Assembly (NCBI GenBank): GCA_021647585.1
Contig: JAKIUK010000047.1
Location: forward strand, 1-32,893
Origin: Methylococcaceae bacterium
Lineage (GTDB): Bacteria; Pseudomonadota; Gammaproteobacteria; Methylococcales; Methylomonadaceae
Reading direction: 5' to 3'
Length of the DNA stretch: 32,893 nucleotides
Shown here: in pieces, positions 16,167-25,681 of the stretch
Position numbering within the stretch: position 1 is the stretch's first letter
How the letters are laid out: every line of letters begins with the position of its first letter
The notes under the pieces: model-generated
Seen by the model: only the letters and a program-made list of their open reading frames with translations
What the model was told of the DNA's origin: nothing
Databases searched by the model: none
Position numbers and translations under genes: made by a program

Positions 16167-16658
16167 ATGATGGAAATAGCAACAAAGATGACCCTTTATA
16201 TGAACAGATTTTTATTGATAGTTGCCACATTGGCTCTGTTATCAGCTTGTCAAAACCCTGACAAGCGTCCTTTACAAATTGTTCAGAAAAATATATCTAA
16301 TCCTGAATATCAAGATACTGCAGCCCTGGAGGATAAATGGGGGGTACACGTCGTTGCAATTCGCACCACAGCTGCAGGTCATATGTTGGATTTCAGATTT
16401 AAAGTTTTAGACGTGGAAAAAGCGAAACCATTATTATCCCGAGCTGTTAAACCTTATCTGATTGTAGAAAAAAACAATGAGCGGAATGGTGTGCCTGTTA
16501 CACCAAAGTTGGGTGCTTTACGTAATAAAGGTAAAACCCCTAAGAAGGACAAGATCTATTTTATTTTTTTTGGAAACCCACTAAAGTCTGTGCAAACGGG
16601 TGACCTCGTTACTGTGGTTATAGGTGATTTTAAAGTGGAACACCTGAAGGTGCAATAA
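16167..16658 (+). CDS. Small lipoprotein of unknown function
   Basis: A 163-residue protein with a lipobox LLSAC (lipidated Cys28) after a hydrophobic stretch, so it should be anchored by lipid after export. The mature part is mixed alpha/beta: WGVHVVAIRTTAAGHMLDFR, a KPYLIVEKN segment and a C-terminal TVVIGDFKVEHLKVQ. I recognise no catalytic motif. AAGG five bases before the ATG supports the start; the next codon is also ATG. It is 10 bases upstream of the subtilisin gene and very likely co-transcribed, so a role in holding or assisting the protease is possible. Confidence 0.75.
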   Translation: MMEIATKMTLYMNRFLLIVATLALLSACQNPDKRPLQIVQKNISNPEYQDTAALEDKWGVHVVAIRTTAAGHMLDFRFKVLDVEKAKPLLSRAVKPYLIVEKNNERNGVPVTPKLGALRNKGKTPKKDKIYFIFFGNPLKSVQTGDLVTVVIGDFKVEHLKVQ

Positions 16659-16668
16659 GGTAAATATT

Positions 16669-18867
16669 ATGATGCAACGAAAGATCCTCATTTTACTCAT
16701 TATTCCAGTACTACAGTTTTGGCAGCCGGTTTATGCAGGAAAGATTACTGCAGAGTTGCAGCATAAACTGTCTACAACGGGACAAACTGATGAGCTAGCT
16801 GTCATCGTACGTCTAAAAAATTCGCTGGATGTGCGACGTATACAAAATCGGCAACAACAGCAACGTCGACGCAATATTATTTTGGCCTTAAGACAACGTT
16901 CTGATATGAATCAGCGTGCGATACGGCGTCTGCTATATAGCTTGCGAGCAAAAAAAACACATCAATTGTGGTTGATTAATGGGTTAGCGACAACTGTTCC
17001 TGCTTGGATGGTTAACGCATTATCTCAGATGCCACAGGTAGAAAGCGTAACGTTAGATAGTACCTTGAATGTACCAGTGACTAATTTGGCAATAGCCCCG
17101 ACCAATAATTGGAACCTTACTCAGGTTGGTGCACCGGATTTATGGCTGCAGGGAATTACTGGACAAAATACGGTAGTGGCTATATTAGATACTGGTGTTG
17201 ACCTTGAGCATCCAGATTTAGCAACAAAATGGCGTGGTGCTATTGACCCGAGTAGTACTAGCTGGTTTGATACTTTTGATGTCAATGGAGTTCATCCACA
17301 GCCTTATGATGATGATGGCCATGGTACGCATGCATTGGGAGTTGTAATGGGTGGATCAAATAGCGGTATTGCGATCGGTATGGCACCAGATGCACAATGG
17401 ATAGCTGCGAAAATATTTGATGCAGCAGGGAATGCACCAATCAGTCATATTCATCAAGCTCTTCAATGGCTGCTGGATCCTGATGGTGACCCGAATACAG
17501 ATGATGCTCCGGATGTGGTGTCCAATTCCTGGGGATTTTCTAACTGGTTACATACTTGTAATAATGAATTCAGTATTGATTTTTCAACCTTGAAGCAGGC
17601 TGGAATTGCTGTGGTGTTTGCTGCAGGTAATTCGGGACCAACTTCGGCTAGCGATTTGGCACCCGCTAATGATCCCTTAGTGATGTCAGTGGGTGCGGTG
17701 GATGAGCAAGGTAATATAACATCATTCAGCAGTCGTGGTGCATCAGCCTGTAATGGTGCTATATTTCCTAACCTTACCGCTCCGGGAGCAAATATCTATA
17801 CCGCTGATCTTTCTTTTGGTGGTTTGAATCCCGATCCTTATTTTTCTGTTAACGGAACCTCGTTTTCTGCGCCACATGTTGCCGGAGCATTGGCCTTGCT
17901 GAAAAGCGCAATGATTAATATGGGCGTACCGGTGACAGTGTCACAACTAGAAATGGCATTGACAGTGACAGCAACCGATCTGGGTGTTCCCGGTCCAGAT
18001 AATGTTTATGGTAATGGATTGTTGAATGTAACAGAAGCCTATCATTGGTTGTTGACAGATGTGGTATGGCCCCAGGCTGGTGATCTTGAATTTAGTGCTG
18101 CTAGTTTCAGTAGTGTGGAAGATAATGGTTTTATTACTGTAACCTTGACCAGAAGTGCTGGTAGTTACGGTACTGTTACTGTTGCTTATAATACACAGGA
18201 TGGTACAGCTTTTTCTGGTATTGACTATACCGCTAGCAGTGGTGTACTGACTTTTCTACCGGGACAAGTGAGTCAAAGTTTAACCATTCCCTTGCTTAGC
18301 GATAATCTGCAGGAAGGTGATGAAGACTTTTTTATTCAGTTAAGCAGTCCGACGTCAGGTGCAGTTCTGGGGATAAATGCTAATACAACTGTGACGATTA
18401 TTGATAGTTTTAACAGTCCCCCCATTACTTCGAAAGATGCTGGTTTTGCGCAACAAAATATGCTGGTCGATAATACTTCAGCAGTAATTAGTAATGGTGA
18501 AATCAATCTAGATTTTGCTACTGGTGGAACGAGTACGATAAGTATTTTGCAGAATGATTCCGACGATGGATTACCTGTTGATTCCTTGCTGTTTGATGGT
18601 AATCGTCGATTAGGACATGGGGCTGTAAACCTATTAGGAAAGACCCATAAAATTAATGGTATTCGGCAGGTACATATAGGTGTTAACGGTCGACGTTACC
18701 TTATCAAAATATCACGGCGTGGTGGACTCGTCGCATACCATGGAGATGGTACGGTACTTTATAAACCCCCTGTTATTTTAAGGGGATTCGATGGAATAAG
18801 TTATACAATTCGCGATGGAGGAGGGTTGTTATCTAACAGAGTGGCAGTACGAATTAATGTTAAATAA
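16669..18867 (+). CDS. Secreted subtilisin-like serine protease (peptidase S8) with Calx-beta domain
   Basis: A 732-residue exported protease. A signal peptide (about 1-23) and an Arg/Gln-rich I9-like propeptide (about 40-132) precede the S8 domain. The catalytic triad is Asp174 (AILDTGVD), His218 (DDDGHGTH) and Ser398 (NGTSFSAPHVAG), with an oxyanion Asn near 321 (AAGNSG). Residues about 475-580 match the Calx-beta pattern (TVAYNTQDGTAFSGIDYTA, LSDNLQEGDEDFFIQL). Residues 582-732 are homologous to the C terminus of MCO-3, sharing GEINL, NDSDDGL, LLGK-H-ING-RQVH and RRGGLVAY. The shared tail suggests the protease goes to the same place as MCO-3, or recognises it. The start is an ATG-ATG after AAGG. 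Confidence 0.9.
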   Translation: MMQRKILILLIIPVLQFWQPVYAGKITAELQHKLSTTGQTDELAVIVRLKNSLDVRRIQNRQQQQRRRNIILALRQRSDMNQRAIRRLLYSLRAKKTHQLWLINGLATTVPAWMVNALSQMPQVESVTLDSTLNVPVTNLAIAPTNNWNLTQVGAPDLWLQGITGQNTVVAILDTGVDLEHPDLATKWRGAIDPSSTSWFDTFDVNGVHPQPYDDDGHGTHALGVVMGGSNSGIAIGMAPDAQWIAAKIFDAAGNAPISHIHQALQWLLDPDGDPNTDDAPDVVSNSWGFSNWLHTCNNEFSIDFSTLKQAGIAVVFAAGNSGPTSASDLAPANDPLVMSVGAVDEQGNITSFSSRGASACNGAIFPNLTAPGANIYTADLSFGGLNPDPYFSVNGTSFSAPHVAGALALLKSAMINMGVPVTVSQLEMALTVTATDLGVPGPDNVYGNGLLNVTEAYHWLLTDVVWPQAGDLEFSAASFSSVEDNGFITVTLTRSAGSYGTVTVAYNTQDGTAFSGIDYTASSGVLTFLPGQVSQSLTIPLLSDNLQEGDEDFFIQLSSPTSGAVLGINANTTVTIIDSFNSPPITSKDAGFAQQNMLVDNTSAVISNGEINLDFATGGTSTISILQNDSDDGLPVDSLLFDGNRRLGHGAVNLLGKTHKINGIRQVHIGVNGRRYLIKISRRGGLVAYHGDGTVLYKPPVILRGFDGISYTIRDGGGLLSNRVAVRINVK

Positions 18868-18962
18868 CTTTTGTGAGAATATGCTAGCCATTGTAATGTT
18901 TTTAACTATGTGTATGGGAATTGCAAAATATAACATGCCTATTCATTAACCACAGCTGGTGA

Positions 18963-19066
18963 GTTGTTTTCACTTTACCTCTCAAGACTGTCGACAGCAG
19001 GGATGCTGTCGCCAAGGCTACAAGGATGTATGCATGCTGTGTCTTGAGGGGTAAAGTGGAAGCAAC
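18963..19066. repeat. Long imperfect inverted repeat with nested hairpin
   Basis: A 26-base left arm (18963-18988) and a right arm (19041-19066) pair at 23 of 26 positions, centred on CACTTTACC and GGTAAAGTG. Inside is a perfect hairpin, CGACAGC (18992-18998) and GCTGTCG (19005-19011). It has no coding capacity. It is probably an intergenic repeat element and could also act as a transcript end for the protease gene, although no T-run follows. Confidence 0.6.
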
Positions 19067-19125
19067 CTGCGGTATGTTAATAGCCATGAAATATAATGAT
19101 TAACTTGACGGAAGGTAACCCTATA

Positions 19126-19335
19126 TCTGGAAAGATCTGATGGGCATGGAAATATAGTGCAAGATATTAGTTTTATAGAGCTTTTAATAAATCTGGACTC
19201 ATCGACTTGTGAAATGCGGGTGTTTTTTTATACCACAAGGATCTGGTTAGCATGGATATAGCAGGAGTTTTTCTGTGAAGTACTATTTAATCAAAAGCTT
19301 GTATTAGAAACCATGAGCCGATTAATTTTTCTAGA
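19126..19335. mobile_element. Degenerate inverted-repeat element copy D
   Basis: The left end TCTGGAAAGATCTGATGGGC (19126-19145) resembles the inverted right end of the element at 26214-26376, CCTAGAAAGATCAGTTGGGC. The right end CCGATTAATTTTTCTAGA (19318-19335) resembles the same terminus in opposite orientation. An internal near-repeat of the left end lies at 19237-19264. No target duplication is seen. I take it as an older copy; confidence is limited. Confidence 0.4.
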
Positions 19336-19363
19336 ATAATACTGATTAACAATTATTAACTGC

Positions 19364-19418
19364 AAAGGAGGATGTTTTCTTGAATAAACTACTAAAGATA
19401 TCTACGCATAAATCGTGA
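19364..19418 (+). promoter_or_regulatory. Strong Shine-Dalgarno with 12-codon leader frame before the DUF1800 gene
   Basis: AAAGGAGG (19364-19371) is a near-perfect anti-16S match but has no long gene behind it. Eight bases on, TTG 19380 opens a 12-codon frame (reading M-N-K-L-L-K-I-S-T-H-K-S) that stops at 19418, 45 bases before the DUF1800 start. That gene itself has only a weak GAGA site. The arrangement looks like a leader cistron for translational coupling, or a leftover of a lost gene. Confidence 0.35.
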
Positions 19419-19463
19419 AATAATCGATTTTTTAGTTTTCAATAAATCTTATGAGAATAATAA

Positions 19464-21302
19464 ATGTATAAAAATAAATTACATAATGTCTTGAGGCTAC
19501 TGCTAGGAATTGTTGCTTTGCTTATCGTGACACCCAGTTGGGCAATTGGTTTTACTCCGATATCCTCTGACCAATGGAAAGAGACATCAGTACGCAAAGT
19601 ACTGCATATTTTTGCATACGGTGGTCTGGCTGATGATAACCAGATAAAAAACTGGGCTGATATGAAACCCCAAGACGCCATTCAAGAAATGCTTACTTTT
19701 AATCCTGTTAATGAAAAGCTTTCCCCTGCACAAGATGCCACTGTGGATCATTGTTTTAGTCTTGAAGAATTACAGCTGTATTGGTCTACTAATACAACGG
19801 CAAATTTGATGCCGCTTAAAAGGCAACGTTTTTTTGCAGAGTTAAATACTTTGGCAAATGGAACAACGAAAAATTTATCGAGTGCTAATTTACAGAATAC
19901 TTGGATAGAAGCTGCGAACAAACACGGTTGCAACCCATTTCGACAAAAAGTCGGATTATGGTTGACCAACGACAAAATGGCGGTCAGTTTAAAAAAGGTT
20001 AAAGCACCACTCATCCGAGGTCTTTATGACAGGGCTTTAGATGCTTTGGACGCGAATGCTTCATTTGATCAGGTTCTGGCTTTGGGGGCTTCATCAGCCG
20101 CTGTTGCCCGTCAATATGGTCACCAATATAATCGTTATATAAACAATCGGGGGACCTTTAAGGGTAATGATGATTTTGCTCGAGAATTTCATCAGTTGTT
20201 TTTTGAAAACAATGGTTTAACTGAAGATCCAAATTATCATGAAAATGTCACTATAGAACACACAGCATGGTTATTGACAGGCATGAATATTGATAAAATG
20301 AATAATGCCTTTGGTAGCACTTCCCCCGGTGATTGGTGGTTAGATGTTATAGATTATAGCAATCATTTCGATATGGCAGGGCGTAACTTGAAGAACTTTT
20401 CCCTGCATCATGCGGGTGATCTTGAGATCCTTCATACTATGATTACGGGGTTAACAGCTGAAGAAAAAATTTATGACTTAGCATCTGTTGCTATTGAATA
20501 TCAGGAAAGTCTTGATGCATTACCTGTTGCAATAATCAATTATTTTGCTGACGATAATCTGAACTCTGAAAAAATCATTACAATTCGTGAAGCCTGGCAG
20601 GCTATGGTTAGTAAGGATTTATTGAAGTTTCTGCAAGATTACGCCATTTCTAGTACTTTACATCGTGTAGATACGGTTAAGTTTCGTAACGCTTATGATC
20701 GTAATATGACGATTTATGTACAAAATACTGTTGATAATCAGGAGGCTTACCATAATAGTACAAGACCTAAGTTTATTATGGCCGCTCAGGATTCTATTGC
20801 ATTTATTCCTGCAAATGATGTGTTTGGTGTTCAAAATTCTGAAATTGTTTCTAATAACGCTAATATCTTTAAGGATGCTTACAACAGGGCTGTGAATACA
20901 CCATACTCTATTATTAAAACTAGCGAAGGTACTTGGTTAAAAGATTGGGCACAGGTTATACCAAACAAAAAAGGCTATCAGGTAAAAAATGTTGCAAAAT
21001 GGCTTTGGAAACGCTTTACAGCAGACCCACGTAAATTCGGTGCACTTGAAAAAGCTTATGTTTATAGTTTACTGGCTAAAGGGCAGGATTTGGGTTATTT
21101 AGTTGATCCAAATAATCCTTATTTTACAGTGAATGACTTACGAACAAAATCTTATCACAGTTTATATAAAACATTAAGCAAACAAAGTATGGATCTTAAT
21201 AGTAAAATTCCTTCTATTCGGAAGGAATGGAATCGGCGTATTGGTTTAGCAATTAACTTTATAAGCATGACACCCTATATGTTTGCCTTGGAGGGTAATT
21301 AA
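19464..21302 (+). CDS. DUF1800 family secreted protein
   Basis: A 612-residue exported protein (signal peptide about 1-27, ending SWA). The typical DUF1800 core is visible: an N-terminal VRKVLHIFAYGGLADDNQIK region, a helical middle (TNDKMAVSLKKVKAPLIRGL) and the signature GNDDFAREFHQLFFENNGLT (234-253) followed by ENVTIEHTAWLLTG. The biochemical role of the family is not established. It is usually encoded just before a DUF1501 gene, as here, where the stop is one base from the next start. Its ribosome binding site is weak, preceded by a strong one with a short leader frame. Confidence 0.85.
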   Translation: MYKNKLHNVLRLLLGIVALLIVTPSWAIGFTPISSDQWKETSVRKVLHIFAYGGLADDNQIKNWADMKPQDAIQEMLTFNPVNEKLSPAQDATVDHCFSLEELQLYWSTNTTANLMPLKRQRFFAELNTLANGTTKNLSSANLQNTWIEAANKHGCNPFRQKVGLWLTNDKMAVSLKKVKAPLIRGLYDRALDALDANASFDQVLALGASSAAVARQYGHQYNRYINNRGTFKGNDDFAREFHQLFFENNGLTEDPNYHENVTIEHTAWLLTGMNIDKMNNAFGSTSPGDWWLDVIDYSNHFDMAGRNLKNFSLHHAGDLEILHTMITGLTAEEKIYDLASVAIEYQESLDALPVAIINYFADDNLNSEKIITIREAWQAMVSKDLLKFLQDYAISSTLHRVDTVKFRNAYDRNMTIYVQNTVDNQEAYHNSTRPKFIMAAQDSIAFIPANDVFGVQNSEIVSNNANIFKDAYNRAVNTPYSIIKTSEGTWLKDWAQVIPNKKGYQVKNVAKWLWKRFTADPRKFGALEKAYVYSLLAKGQDLGYLVDPNNPYFTVNDLRTKSYHSLYKTLSKQSMDLNSKIPSIRKEWNRRIGLAINFISMTPYMFALEGN

Positions 21303-21303
21303 A

Positions 21304-22743
21304 ATGAATAGACGTAATTTTCTTAAAAATTCTCTTTATGTTTCGGCATCCACGGCTATGGTTGCAGGATTGGGAGTGGCACCATTACGTGCTATAGCTG
21401 CTTCAGTACAGGCTAATATTACTAAAAAAACATTGATTAATGTTATGCTGGAAGGCGGTCCTGATCTACGTTATCTTTTTGTACCTGCCCCTGGTTCAGC
21501 TTATGCAAAGAAATTTTGGCAGAAGCGTGCAAGTTTGTATCGGTATAATGCCACTATGAGTACAAAATACAAAAGTTATCTGGATGTTTGGACAGATCTT
21601 TATTTACCAACCACATTTCAAGGACAAACTTTTGGTATTCATAAAAATGCAGCTTGGCTAAAGCAACAGTTTGACTTGGGCAATGTTGCTATCGTTGCTA
21701 ATGTTTTGGGGTCATCTAATCGTCGTCATGATCATTCGCAAATGATTGTTAACAGTGGTGATCTTAATGCTGCTCAATTTGATGTTAGACGCGATGGCTG
21801 GGGGGGGCGGTTAAATTTTGAAATAGGGGCTAGTAATGTTGTTTCTGTTTCTAAGGGTGTTTCAGTTTTTTGTCATGGAGTAGATCCATTAAACCGAAAC
21901 GGGAATGTAATCCATGCTCGAAATACACGTAATTTTGCACTTTCATTAGGTAATAACACCAACCCTAGATCAGTACCATCAGTTATGGGTCGTGTGTTAA
22001 AGGGGTACTACGCGGAGAAAGCAAAAGAGATTCCTTTAAATTCCCCCTATCGTCGTTTTATTCAGCATGAACAAACGCTACGTACATTTGGTGATGCACT
22101 TAAAAATCACCTTAATACTGTATCACCAACTCAACCGGTATCACTTTCGGCACTTTATGAAGCCGGTAATCTAGGGCTGTTAAATAATAGAAATTTTGGT
22201 TTGCAGTGCGCTAATGTATATGACAGTTTTCTTGCAGCAGACTTGTTTAAAATGCAGGTTATCTCAATGGAATACGGTGGTTGGGATACGCATAACCAAC
22301 AAAAAATACGTTTTGAAAATAACTTGGCAGATGTCTTTGGGGCAAATGGGGGGTTGGCTGCATTAAATAATGAGTTAGGTTTTGTGCCTGGAGCAATTGC
22401 AAATACTGTATATAATTTTTCAGGTGATTTTGGTCGCCAGCTATCTGTCAATGGGGCATTTGGTACTGATCATGGTCGGGGTAGTTATCAGATTTTAGTG
22501 GGTAATGCTGTAAATGGTGGAATCTACGGGGAAATGTTTCCTCAAAGCGAAATATCGATAATTAATGGTACAAATCGTTTTGATCTTCAGGGCGCGGATA
22601 TTGAAGGTCGTACATCCTTGTTCAATATTTTATCAAAAGTTTCTGATTGGGTACAGCCTGGAAGTAGTGCAGCGGTTTTTCCAGATACTGTAGCTGGAAA
22701 CCTGATGGTTGAGTCTGGTGTTGATTTAACAACGTTGATTTAA
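21304..22743 (+). CDS. DUF1501 family protein with Tat signal
   Basis: A 479-residue protein. The N terminus MNRRNFLKNSLYVSASTAMV followed by a hydrophobic stretch and RAIAA is a twin-arginine signal, so it is probably exported folded. DUF1501 hallmarks are GGWDTH (325-330), FSGDFGRQL (about 373-380) and FGTDHGRGSYQILVGN (about 386-401), then GGIYGEMF. The family is related to sulfatase/alkaline-phosphatase-fold proteins, but its activity is unknown. ATG 21304 follows GGAGGG (21290-21295) by eight bases inside the end of the DUF1800 gene. An upstream TTG at 21283 would place MPWRVIK before the Tat motif and is less likely. Confidence 0.88.
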   Translation: MNRRNFLKNSLYVSASTAMVAGLGVAPLRAIAASVQANITKKTLINVMLEGGPDLRYLFVPAPGSAYAKKFWQKRASLYRYNATMSTKYKSYLDVWTDLYLPTTFQGQTFGIHKNAAWLKQQFDLGNVAIVANVLGSSNRRHDHSQMIVNSGDLNAAQFDVRRDGWGGRLNFEIGASNVVSVSKGVSVFCHGVDPLNRNGNVIHARNTRNFALSLGNNTNPRSVPSVMGRVLKGYYAEKAKEIPLNSPYRRFIQHEQTLRTFGDALKNHLNTVSPTQPVSLSALYEAGNLGLLNNRNFGLQCANVYDSFLAADLFKMQVISMEYGGWDTHNQQKIRFENNLADVFGANGGLAALNNELGFVPGAIANTVYNFSGDFGRQLSVNGAFGTDHGRGSYQILVGNAVNGGIYGEMFPQSEISIINGTNRFDLQGADIEGRTSLFNILSKVSDWVQPGSSAAVFPDTVAGNLMVESGVDLTTLI

Positions 22744-22939
22744 TAGGTTAGTTTAGCCTGGATAGGCTCATTGATTACTTAGTTATGAGTTTAAGTCTTT
22801 TGAATTGATAGTAAAGCTGAGTATATCAGTACTTAATGGTTGAGTAACAGGTATCTTTCTTAAATATATAAAGCAAGTCTTGAAAATTATTGCCTTAATT
22901 TATCTTCCAGTAATGTTTATCTTGCTATCCAGTAATTAA

Positions 22940-23245
22940 CCTAGAAAAATTAGTTGATGATATGGACTCCTTTCTTTTCAACGGTGAATTAAATACACCA
23001 AATTTTTTAAAAGAAGAAAGGAGTCTAGAATGAATAATCCTAAATAAATCTGTTGAGCATAGAATTTGTGGAAAATCTGGACGAAAAATCCTACAGAATA
23101 GTTCTCAATAAGGTCTATGGCCATTATCTATCTACACGCTTTTTCATCTTTGAAACGCATGGGTGAGTTGTATTTTGAAAATACAGAAGCAATTCTCTAC
23201 CTCGCCCAGAATTTTATAAAATCCATGCTCGACTGATTTTCTAGG
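22940..23245. mobile_element. Inverted-repeat mobile element copy B (306 bp) with ATTAA target duplication
   Basis: The left terminus CCTAGAAAAATTAGTTGA (22940-22957) and the inverted right terminus TCGACTGATTTTCTAGG (23229-23245) match the element family. ATTAA flanks both sides (left 22935-22939, right 23246-23250), consistent with a 5-bp target duplication. Inside are a 12-bp inverted repeat GACTCCTTTCTT/AAGAAAGGAGTC and the second copy of the 29-bp repeat (23075-23103). A 39-codon frame (23117-23236) is probably chance. No transposase is encoded, so it would depend on an enzyme elsewhere. The rest of the 22744-23499 spacer shows no gene. Confidence 0.65.
23075..23103 (+). repeat. 29-bp dispersed repeat, copy 2
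   Basis: Identical to 242-270 except for G instead of A at the sixth position. It lies inside the inverted-repeat element at 22940-23245. Confidence 0.7.
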
Positions 23246-23499
23246 ATTAAGCGATTTACCATTGAGGACACTAAAAAAGCCATATCATCTCAAACAAATG
23301 GTTCAGGGAGTGTCTGCGAGCACTTTACTCGTGTGACAATCGATGATAGGCGTAGCAATTAGTCTAACTCAAATCTAACCTTGACACCTGACAGATATTT
23401 AAAAAAACAGGTAACTGCTTGTGCTAGTGTATGTCTGAGCTAATACTTATTGGATAGACTGGGTAATGTGGTAGTCTTTAATTGTTTTTATCACTTCCC

Positions 23500-25494
23500 T
23501 TAGTATAATTTTTGTAACCATTTATTGGCTGGTGCTGCCTTATCGAGTAATTCCCATATTGCTTTGTGTTTGTTTATTTCGGCAATTTTCAGGGCATTTT
23601 CTTTATTATTGTTGCGTATATTTAGATTAGCACCTTTATCAATTAATAATTTAGCCAGATCCAGATACCCGTGTCTACTAACAATTAATAGTGCGGTGTC
23701 CCCGTGGTTGTTTTTGTGGTCTATGTCAATACCTGCTTTAAGTAATAGTCGGGCTGCTCGAAGATGTTTGTTTTTGCAAGCAAGCATTAATGCAGTGCTG
23801 CCATTTTTAGTGGTGATGTTTATATTTATTTTGCTTTTTAAAAGTTCTTTTAAGACTTTGTTTTTACCCTTTAAAGAGGCAAGAGCTAGTGGAGAAATAC
23901 CAGCATTATCAGCTAAATTTGAATTTGCCCCTTTTTTAATTAGTTGGGCGACAGTAGATGACAGGCCAGCATCTGTTGCATACCAAAGAGCTGTTCTTCC
24001 TAGAGTATCAATTGCATCTAGGTTTTTATCCAGCTTTAGTATTTCATTAAATAGTTGGCTGTTTTCCATGTGGGATGCAAGCATTAAAATGCTGGTTTTG
24101 TTCTTATCTTTAGCTTGAACGCTAGCATTGTTCCTTAATAGTATCTTAGCAATTTGAGAATGCTTATTTTTGATTGCTAAAATTAATGCGCTGTCTTGGC
24201 CTGCTTTTAATTGGTTGGGGTCGGCTTTGTGGTTAAGCAATAGACTCAAAACCTGTAGATGGCCTTTTTTTGCAGCCCACATTAATGCTGTATAACCATT
24301 TTTATCAACTATATTTACATCTGCACCTGCTTTTAAAAGTTGCATTGTTATTGTATCGTAACCTTTGATGCTTGCACGGATCAGTGCAGTCATGTTGTCC
24401 TTATCGCGTACATTAAGATTAGCCCCACTTTTTATTAAGTTTGCAACGGCATCTTCCTGGTTTCTCCAGCTGGCAACAATCAGAGGAGGCCAGCCTGCAA
24501 AAGGATCGTTTTTCTGGTTAACTACAGAAGTACCAGAGGCTTTTAAAGTTTTAATGGATACGACCGAATTGTTAACTTTTTTGGGTGTAGGAATAATGCC
24601 TTTTCTAATGAGTAGTGATGCAGTTTTATGATGTTTTTGGGCTTTGGCAATATCTGTGGCATTCCAGTTGTTCTTGTTTTTTACTTTGAGACTAGCTCCT
24701 TTTTTTATCAATAAATTGATAGTCTTTAAATGTCCTTCGCTTGCAGAGAGCATTAAAGCAGTATTTCCATTGGCATCAACAGTATTCAATGAAATTCCAG
24801 AGGAAATTAATAACTTTGCAGCATCAAATTGTTTATTCCTAATGGCAAGCAGTAAGGCATTATCACCTAAGTTGTCAATTTGGTTGAGATTGGCATGATG
24901 TTGAATAAGTAAATTGAGGCTTTTGATGGCGCCAATTTCAGCGGCATCCATCAATGCTGTTCGTTCATTGCTATCAGCCAAGTTAATTTCTGCTCCATTC
25001 TTGAGTAGAAATGTTTGCTGGTCAGTCTCATCTTTTTTTACAGCCCATCTAAATTGTTCTTGAATATCACCTTCTTTATCAAGTTCTTGTGGTTCGCTTT
25101 TATTTTTTATCCAGGTTTTTGCCAAGGGGTGGCCGGAATTTGCTGCCTTGGTATACCAGATCAACGCTTGATCGGGGTCACGCTCAGTACCCAATCCATT
25201 TTCATACATATTTGCTACAGTATACTGGGCCTTGATATGTTCTTGCTGGGCAGATTTGAGTAGCCACTGAAAGGCCTGTTTAAAATCGGTATCAACACCT
25301 TGTCCCGTGCGATATAAGGCAGCTAATTTAAATTGCGCTTCTTTATCTCCCGCTTTGGCAAGTGGTAACAATAGATTATAAGCTGTAGTGTAATCTCTTA
25401 TTCTTACAGCCTTTTTAGCCTCATCTAATGGTGTGGCAAATGCCTGGGTAAAGAATAAATTTCCTAAAAGCAGTGTAATAAGTACTGTTTTCAT
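23500..25494 (-). CDS. Secreted Sel1-repeat and ankyrin-repeat protein
   Basis: A 664-residue protein with a signal peptide (about 1-21, ending AFA). Residues about 30-150 are Sel1-type TPR repeats, with motifs A-FKLA-LYRTGQGV and AQYTVANMYENGLGT. From about 180 to 655 there are roughly 13 ankyrin repeats of about 33 residues, with the usual G-TALM-A and LL-KGA-LN patterns. A Pro/Ser/Val-rich break lies near 300-330. Both repeat types bind proteins; there is no enzyme domain. Its location should be periplasmic. It is transcribed towards the DUF1501 gene, with a 750-base spacer between them. Partner and role are unknown. Confidence 0.88.
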   Translation of the reverse strand: MKTVLITLLLGNLFFTQAFATPLDEAKKAVRIRDYTTAYNLLLPLAKAGDKEAQFKLAALYRTGQGVDTDFKQAFQWLLKSAQQEHIKAQYTVANMYENGLGTERDPDQALIWYTKAANSGHPLAKTWIKNKSEPQELDKEGDIQEQFRWAVKKDETDQQTFLLKNGAEINLADSNERTALMDAAEIGAIKSLNLLIQHHANLNQIDNLGDNALLLAIRNKQFDAAKLLISSGISLNTVDANGNTALMLSASEGHLKTINLLIKKGASLKVKNKNNWNATDIAKAQKHHKTASLLIRKGIIPTPKKVNNSVVSIKTLKASGTSVVNQKNDPFAGWPPLIVASWRNQEDAVANLIKSGANLNVRDKDNMTALIRASIKGYDTITMQLLKAGADVNIVDKNGYTALMWAAKKGHLQVLSLLLNHKADPNQLKAGQDSALILAIKNKHSQIAKILLRNNASVQAKDKNKTSILMLASHMENSQLFNEILKLDKNLDAIDTLGRTALWYATDAGLSSTVAQLIKKGANSNLADNAGISPLALASLKGKNKVLKELLKSKININITTKNGSTALMLACKNKHLRAARLLLKAGIDIDHKNNHGDTALLIVSRHGYLDLAKLLIDKGANLNIRNNNKENALKIAEINKHKAIWELLDKAAPANKWLQKLY

Positions 25495-25681
25495 AGTTCA
25501 GGTGTTATGGTTTAATCGATTGAAAAGGGGTTACTTATCAAAGTGGCTTCTATTCTATACTGCTTCCTGATATTTTCCCAATAGACCGTTTGTTTATGGG
25601 ACTAAACTAGAGATGGACAGAAAATAATAGGGTCTTTATTATTGGCTATGTCACCGTTGAATGTGGAATTACAAACATGCT

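Noticed and set aside
22755..22768. AGCCT/AGGCT hairpin after the DUF1501 gene
   Set aside because: The stem is only five bases and no T-run follows, so I did not call it a terminator.
23117..23236. 39-codon frame inside element B
   Set aside because: It is short, has no family resemblance, and its end is formed by the element's terminal repeat.
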